NCBI GenBank assembly: GCA_009908735.1
Contig: JAAAOR010000047.1
Coordinates: forward strand, 1-19,357
Source of the DNA: Spirochaetota bacterium
GTDB lineage: Bacteria; Spirochaetota; Spirochaetia; DSM-27196; PWMO01
DNA: 19,357 nucleotides
Reading direction: 5' to 3'
Part shown: piece after piece, positions 15,701 through 19,357 of the stretch
Layout of the letters: each line of letters starts with the position of its first letter
Numbering within the stretch: the stretch's first letter is position 1
Position numbers and translations under genes: made by a program
Notes under the pieces: generated by a model
Database searches by the model: none
What the model saw: the letters and a program-made list of their open reading frames with translations, nothing else
Told to the model about the DNA's origin: nothing

Positions 15701-15803
15701 GGCTTACGCCATCGTTCAGCAACTTCTCCGCGATACGGACAATCAACGCTACCCGCCACTCCTCGATTTGGAGGAGCGCATCGCAGCGAGGCTCGGCCTA
15801 TGA
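12768..15803 (+). CDS. Large exported TPR / coiled-coil protein
   Basis: 1011 residues from GTG (or 1020 from an in-frame CTG at 12741 with a better ribosome site). The N-terminus is a signal sequence (ILLILYSLLGTAVLSA, cleavage expected after LSA) followed by a Gly/Ser/acidic linker; no lipobox Cys. TPR-like units occur near residues 37-70 (DSLVEEGRLNEAMLVLETAV), 145-170 (AELLEQGRYADAVERYLSGF), 690-720 (DLLTEARNLW) and 855-1005 (QEALTEFETLAAINPDYPGL; AISILEEAVTLNPENRDA). The middle is long charged helices, likely coiled coil. It has no cysteine and only three lysines but many arginines. No enzyme motif seen. Its stop overlaps the ATG of the HAMP receptor (ATGA), so the two are made together; a periplasmic scaffold between the outer-membrane barrel and the receptor is the inferred role. 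Confidence 0.85.
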   Translation: MLILLILYSLLGTAVLSAGGGQEGSGPRGSDGDPIEEADSLVEEGRLNEAMLVLETAVRENPELIEESERVMDRIRAQRAEYNEQFEQLIDNLINSPDELERTLAIIDRMEELDRFPNERVVEQVNQARVIAQLAYDRNLAAGIMREAAELLEQGRYADAVERYLSGFDLQRRRFEEREYGNIFVNRVDDALAQIRVNAEAFVATAPEFRSEVANLESAAESDTVAELETLLDEYADVFRRIGARLSNVESGAGLLAEQGEEVASIDPEDPVDWHIRLTHRFSTGRPDAAEPEGIIGVLSTARRRSRFELARTFAARADTHLDRGVAFTEERAWEEAGEEFDLARVQANAGTRLSMIGTDVDTDTAFDEAIARLPDTLRGLYAGEHARREAALTRRLLADTMAAVDVQRVQPTDTENSQVLAEAKAAMALRVADIRELAASWQQMIRSYSALTGEFLGERVEVLLSRTEGAVSSREDEVVEYEIATLDRIADLRLARFTDRLETGRQDYRAGIDLLEGVEEVVQEAEGGGADGGEEEVTVTYRYPDRALEQFLAAQSDVEALRADVADALESYRSEEQYVLLEERIQGQIADAEALLGEIDDLSNAIASRTTSARDQIARAQELRNEGDRLVAQTRQAINSLQVERARDLWEEARQRYFESLELQQNAAFRDQADQLIASLGDEIQEARNRRIVQQVRERIDRANTLYEQEAYQQSYDLLTEARNLWQQTNVQPNPEIERLLRFVNAALNLENTRTLAETEPLYPVLSSYLNLARRDYNEAQDEAQGSSGPPPQQLLARAEENVDNVTAMRPYNWEARILKLRILRLRDSENFAEVFERRFEEALDRKDDDPQEALTEFETLAAINPDYPGLQNQIVELEIELGIRPDPVTQAQIAESNRLLNQARQVASGAGEAQRQAAISILEEAVTLNPENRDAQILLDRLRIQSGGEATVALSSAEEQQLRRAETLFIQDNAAQAYAIVQQLLRDTDNQRYPPLLDLEERIAARLGL

Positions 15804-18800
15804 TGCCCCGGCGAAACGGGAGGCAGACACCCGCGGGACGTCGGGCAAGCCGACACGGGAGACCACGCGTCAGCGGAGAAGCGGGCGGCGTTATTATCGG
15901 GCTGTGTGTGTTCGCCGCTTTGTTGATAGCCCCGACGCTCTCCGCTCAGGAGCTTTCGATGGAGGCAAGCGGCCTTTTTTTCGAGAACCCCCGGTTTCTG
16001 GTGGACGAGAGCGCGTATTTCCCACTCGCCCTGACCGGCGAGGACAATCTCTATGTGATCTACCAGGAAGTCACACGCCGGGGGCAGGAGGCGGGCGGTG
16101 AGATACATATCTCCGTGGCCGTTTCCGAACGAGGCCGAGACTGGAGCTATCGGCGCCGCGTCGTGGGGCCTATCGAGTACGACCGGGAAAGCCCGCCGGT
16201 TGTGTTTACAGCGGAGGTCGCGGAGAACGGGGATATCTATCTCGCTCTGGTCGAGTCCGCCACACGTACCCGTATCCTAGTCTCATCGGACGACGGGCGG
16301 AGCTTCCGCGAGACGGCAACCCTGGAAACCGAGGTGAGCAGTGTCGCCCCGCAGCTTTCCCTCTCGAGCGACGGCGGGCTTCTGCTGTTCGTGAACCAGA
16401 ACGTCGGGGCGACACAGAGCATTCTCTACTCCTACTCGGCGGCCGGACGCCAGTGGACGCAGTTCGATGAGCTCGTCGGTGACCCGGAGATCGGATTCAA
16501 CTTTCTACCGGACCACGCCACGCTGAACGGCCGAGACTACGTGGTGTTTCAGAGCGTGAACCCGAACCGGGCACCTACGTACCAGCTGTACCTGAAGACC
16601 AGCGACGACGGCGGGCGGAGCTGGAGTAATGCGAGCCTCATCTCGGACTTCCCGCCGGAGGATTCGGGCGCATCGTATCTCGACTATGATAACCAGCGCC
16701 CCTTTATCGAGCCGTCGAACGGCGAGCTCGCTTTGGTGTGGGAGCGCCAGAGCGGGGCCCGGGCGCGTCAGATTTACTACGCCGCAGTGGGCGGCGACGG
16801 TGAGATCTCGGGCAGGCCGGCGCCCGTCAGTCAGGGGCTGGACAACAGCAATTTTCCACAGATCGTGCGCCACGACGGGCGAACCTTCATCATGTGGTTT
16901 ACGAATCCATCCGGACGGTCGCAGATCCGGATTGCTGCACGCGTGCGCGGGCTATGGCGGAGCCGCAACCTCAGCTCCGTCGTCGGCGCATCGACCTTTG
17001 GTAGTCCTATCGTACACCGGGACCGTATGCACGTTTTCTGGCAGAATCGACGTGGTGATGGTGCTCCGTCGCTCGTCTACCTCGAGCCCGACCAGCGCGC
17101 CCAGCCTCCCGATCTTAGAGCGGCAAACTACGTGCCCGACCGCCGTTCGTCGGAGGAACGGGCGGAGTTTACCTGGAGCCCGCCTGAAGACCCCTCCGGT
17201 ATCGCGGGCTACAGCGCGAGGTGGTCACGGAACCCGGATGCCTTCGTTCCGCGGAGAGTCGAGTATGAGCCCACCACTCAGTCCGCGAGCTTTCTTGCGG
17301 AGGAAGACGGGGAATGGTACCTGAGTATCCGGGCGGTTGACCGGGCCGGAAACTGGTCGGAGCCCACCTCTTTGCGCTTCTTCCGTGATACCACGCCGCC
17401 TCCGCCGATCACTTTCGAGGAGCCGACGACCGACGATGGCGGATTCCTCGCCTCCAACACCTTTACCCTCCGCTGGCAACCGCCGGAAGAAGTTGACGAT
17501 GTCGCAGGCTACAGCGTGACGCTGCAAAGGCTGGGACCGGCCGGTTCGGATGCGCCGGAGGAGATCAATGCCTCGGCGCAGCTGCCGCAGCGGGTGGTAA
17601 CGAGCGCGCCACAGATCTCACGCAACAACATCGACAACGGCTTGTGGGCCCTGAGCGTGGCCCCCGTCGACACCGTCGGAAACATCGGAGAGCCTCGAAC
17701 GCTGGTGCTGCGGCTCAACAAATACATACCGGTCACCGAGGTGTACCGCATCGCAAGCAGCCAGGATATGCTCAACCGCTACAATCTCCGCATTGATGGT
17801 CGCGGTTTTACAGCAAACGGGGTGATCGATCGCATCATCCTTGATGCCGACGGCGATCCGCCCTACGACCACGTGTTCCGCCGCTCAGACGACGATTTTC
17901 GCGTCGTCGATAACCGAAACATCGAGGGGCCGAGGATCGACATTATCGATACCGGTAGCTATCGGATCATTCTGAGTCACACCGGACGGGGGCTGCACAC
18001 GGTCGCACGTAGGTTGTCCTTTGATGCGCCGGGAACGGTAACGTTCGGGGATTATCGGATTGCCGCCTCGCCGTCGTTTGCTATCAGAGACGGGGCTGCC
18101 TGGCAGTTTGATGGATGGGAACCCCTGATGTGGGTTTCAGCGGCACTGCTCGGGCTCCTGGCGCTTTTCTCGAGCACGCGTCTGGTGGCTATAGCTCAAG
18201 AGGGACGGGAGCTGCAACTCGAGGTGAAGGCGCTGATAGCAAGTCAGCCCATGCCGCGGGAGCAGAAGGAACGAAGGTTGGAAAAAATGAGTCGGAAACG
18301 AACCAGTTTGAGAGTGAAGTTCAGCGTCTTCATCGTGGTGCTTATCGTATCGGTGATTCTTGCTCTGGCGCTGATCCTCGGGAGCACGGCACTCGAGCGG
18401 CAGGAGCGCACGCTTGCACGCGGGCTCGAGCAGCGGGTTGAAGTTCTCCTCGACAGCGTCACGAATCAGGCCGAGGATCTCCTGACAAGTCCGGCCGATA
18501 ACCGTGTCGACCTGGCAACGCTTGCCCAGCAGGCCGACGTCATGGCCGAGGGCCTCTACATCACCATCACGGGCCCCGCGCGCGATGGTGCCGGTTTCGA
18601 TGCGGTATGGGCGACGAGCGATCCCGTGCTCACTTCGGATGAGGAGACAGACCGTACAACACCGAGAAGTTTCGATACCGAGAGCTTCGTTCCCGGCGAG
18701 TCACGACTGCAGGACCCGGTCGCCGCGCTCCGCGACGAACTCGAGGAGCAGATAAACGAAGAAGCGCGGATGCGACTCGGCGATATCCCCGCCCAGCTTG

Positions 18801-19357
18801 CGGAAGTCCGGCGCGAGCTCACGAACCTCCTTCGGCAGGGCGTGGCTCCCGATGATCCGGAGCTTCTCGACCTGGACAACGCACAGCGGGAGTTGCAGCA
18901 GCGACAATCCCAAATCCTGGCTGAAATTGGAAGCATTTTCCGCAGCGTACCCTCCTTCGAGCCTGAGGAGCTCTCCGCCGAAATCACCGAGTACGTATTT
19001 TATCAGCCGGTCGTGTTTGCACGAGCTCAGGATGACGTCCAGGAAGCACGCTACTTCCGCGGCCTGGTGCGCCTCGGCATTTCCACGGACATCATCCTCG
19101 AGGAAATAGACACCGCCCGCAGGCAGCTCATCATCAGTACCGCCATCGTCGCACTCGGTGCGCTTGCCGGTGGGATCGGCGGGGCGCTACTCCTCGCAAC
19201 CATCGTCGTCATACCTATCAGGCGGCTCGTGGAGGGGGTTGCGGTTATCCGCGATACCGAGGAGAAAGAAAAGCTCAAAGACCACGTGATAAACGTCCGC
19301 ACGCGTGATGAGCTCTCCGAGCTCGCGGACGCGGTGAACTCCATGACGCAGGGGCTC
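15800..19357 (+). CDS. Giant BNR-propeller / FnIII-like / HAMP membrane receptor, 3' end outside window
   Basis: Open from ATG 15800 to the window end without a stop: 1186 residues, incomplete. A basic 29-residue start and a hydrophobic core lead to predicted cleavage after TLSA (49). Residues about 50-435 form a sialidase/BNR-like propeller with Asp-boxes SSDDGRSF (about 162) and SDDGGRSW (about 268). Two FnIII-like modules follow (about 450-520, FTWSPPEDPSGIAGYS to RAVDRAGNWSEP; about 550-630, LRWQPPEEVDDVAGYS to PVDTVGNIGEP), then a beta-rich module (about 645-760). TM1 is at about 775-800, TM2 at 838-862, a second periplasmic helical sensor region at 863-1108, TM3 at 1110-1138, then HAMP (PIRRLVEG to RDELSELADAVNSM). 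The output domain is not visible; a SpoIIE/PP2C phosphatase, nucleotide cyclase, kinase or methyl-accepting domain would all fit HAMP. GCGAGG precedes the ATG; coupled to the TPR gene. Confidence 0.85.
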   Translation, partial: MMPRRNGRQTPAGRRASRHGRPRVSGEAGGVIIGLCVFAALLIAPTLSAQELSMEASGLFFENPRFLVDESAYFPLALTGEDNLYVIYQEVTRRGQEAGGEIHISVAVSERGRDWSYRRRVVGPIEYDRESPPVVFTAEVAENGDIYLALVESATRTRILVSSDDGRSFRETATLETEVSSVAPQLSLSSDGGLLLFVNQNVGATQSILYSYSAAGRQWTQFDELVGDPEIGFNFLPDHATLNGRDYVVFQSVNPNRAPTYQLYLKTSDDGGRSWSNASLISDFPPEDSGASYLDYDNQRPFIEPSNGELALVWERQSGARARQIYYAAVGGDGEISGRPAPVSQGLDNSNFPQIVRHDGRTFIMWFTNPSGRSQIRIAARVRGLWRSRNLSSVVGASTFGSPIVHRDRMHVFWQNRRGDGAPSLVYLEPDQRAQPPDLRAANYVPDRRSSEERAEFTWSPPEDPSGIAGYSARWSRNPDAFVPRRVEYEPTTQSASFLAEEDGEWYLSIRAVDRAGNWSEPTSLRFFRDTTPPPPITFEEPTTDDGGFLASNTFTLRWQPPEEVDDVAGYSVTLQRLGPAGSDAPEEINASAQLPQRVVTSAPQISRNNIDNGLWALSVAPVDTVGNIGEPRTLVLRLNKYIPVTEVYRIASSQDMLNRYNLRIDGRGFTANGVIDRIILDADGDPPYDHVFRRSDDDFRVVDNRNIEGPRIDIIDTGSYRIILSHTGRGLHTVARRLSFDAPGTVTFGDYRIAASPSFAIRDGAAWQFDGWEPLMWVSAALLGLLALFSSTRLVAIAQEGRELQLEVKALIASQPMPREQKERRLEKMSRKRTSLRVKFSVFIVVLIVSVILALALILGSTALERQERTLARGLEQRVEVLLDSVTNQAEDLLTSPADNRVDLATLAQQADVMAEGLYITITGPARDGAGFDAVWATSDPVLTSDEETDRTTPRSFDTESFVPGESRLQDPVAALRDELEEQINEEARMRLGDIPAQLAEVRRELTNLLRQGVAPDDPELLDLDNAQRELQQRQSQILAEIGSIFRSVPSFEPEELSAEITEYVFYQPVVFARAQDDVQEARYFRGLVRLGISTDIILEEIDTARRQLIISTAIVALGALAGGIGGALLLATIVVIPIRRLVEGVAVIRDTEEKEKLKDHVINVRTRDELSELADAVNSMTQGL

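Noticed and set aside
13944..15746. Several long - strand open frames opposite the TPR gene
   Set aside because: They are mirror frames of a biased coding sequence, overlap one another, and have no motifs or ribosome sites.
1..19357. Search for tRNA, rRNA, CRISPR arrays, insertion sequences, attachment sites and riboswitches
   Set aside because: No cloverleaf-like runs, regularly spaced repeats, transposase motifs or long terminal inverted repeats were seen by eye; intergenic spaces are short.

Overview
The window reads as a GC-rich, Gram-negative-type genome, most likely a free-living spirochaete (Spirochaetota) and possibly a salt- or alkali-adapted one. Three things point there: an outer-membrane protein of the FadL-like UPF0164 type known mainly from treponemes and relatives, a PnrA/Bmp-type nucleoside-binding lipoprotein with its ABC transporter, and very large periplasmic TPR and HAMP-receptor proteins. 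The salt/alkali idea is inference from extracytoplasmic proteins that are acidic, arginine-rich, nearly lysine-free and, in the mature regions visible, free of cysteine. Genes are tightly packed: no gene-free stretch exceeds about 160 bases, and no tRNA, rRNA, insertion sequence, CRISPR array or replication origin is visible.

Left part (1-6363, all on +): the end of a thymidine-kinase-like gene, then a promoter-like region and a co-directional operon of a Bmp/PnrA lipoprotein, a double-NBD ABC ATPase, two membrane permeases and a YhhQ-family queuosine-precursor transporter. The last four genes overlap or abut by 0-4 bases. A strong GC hairpin separates the binding-protein gene from the ATPase gene. 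Together this looks like a nucleoside / modified-base salvage locus.

Middle (6383-11313): single metabolic or membrane genes (a YesL/DUF624-like membrane protein on -, an aldo/keto reductase on +, an alpha/beta hydrolase on -), then a close-spaced + trio: an XRE-type regulator, a protein with a TIR/NDT-like Rossmann domain fused to about five ankyrin repeats, and a two-TM protein of unknown function. None of the trio has an evident Shine-Dalgarno sequence.

Right part (11319-19357): on - a UPF0164/FadL-like outer-membrane protein with a C-terminal TPR, apparently made from a near-leaderless transcript. Divergently on + is a cysteine-free TPR/coiled-coil exported protein of about 1011 residues, coupled by an ATGA overlap to a giant receptor that runs off the end of the window. 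That receptor has a signal peptide, a BNR/Asp-box propeller, two FnIII-like modules, another beta-rich module, a TM hairpin, a second periplasmic sensor region, a third TM and a HAMP domain; its output domain lies outside. These three genes are the best candidate for an undescribed envelope-sensing system spanning outer membrane, periplasm and inner membrane.
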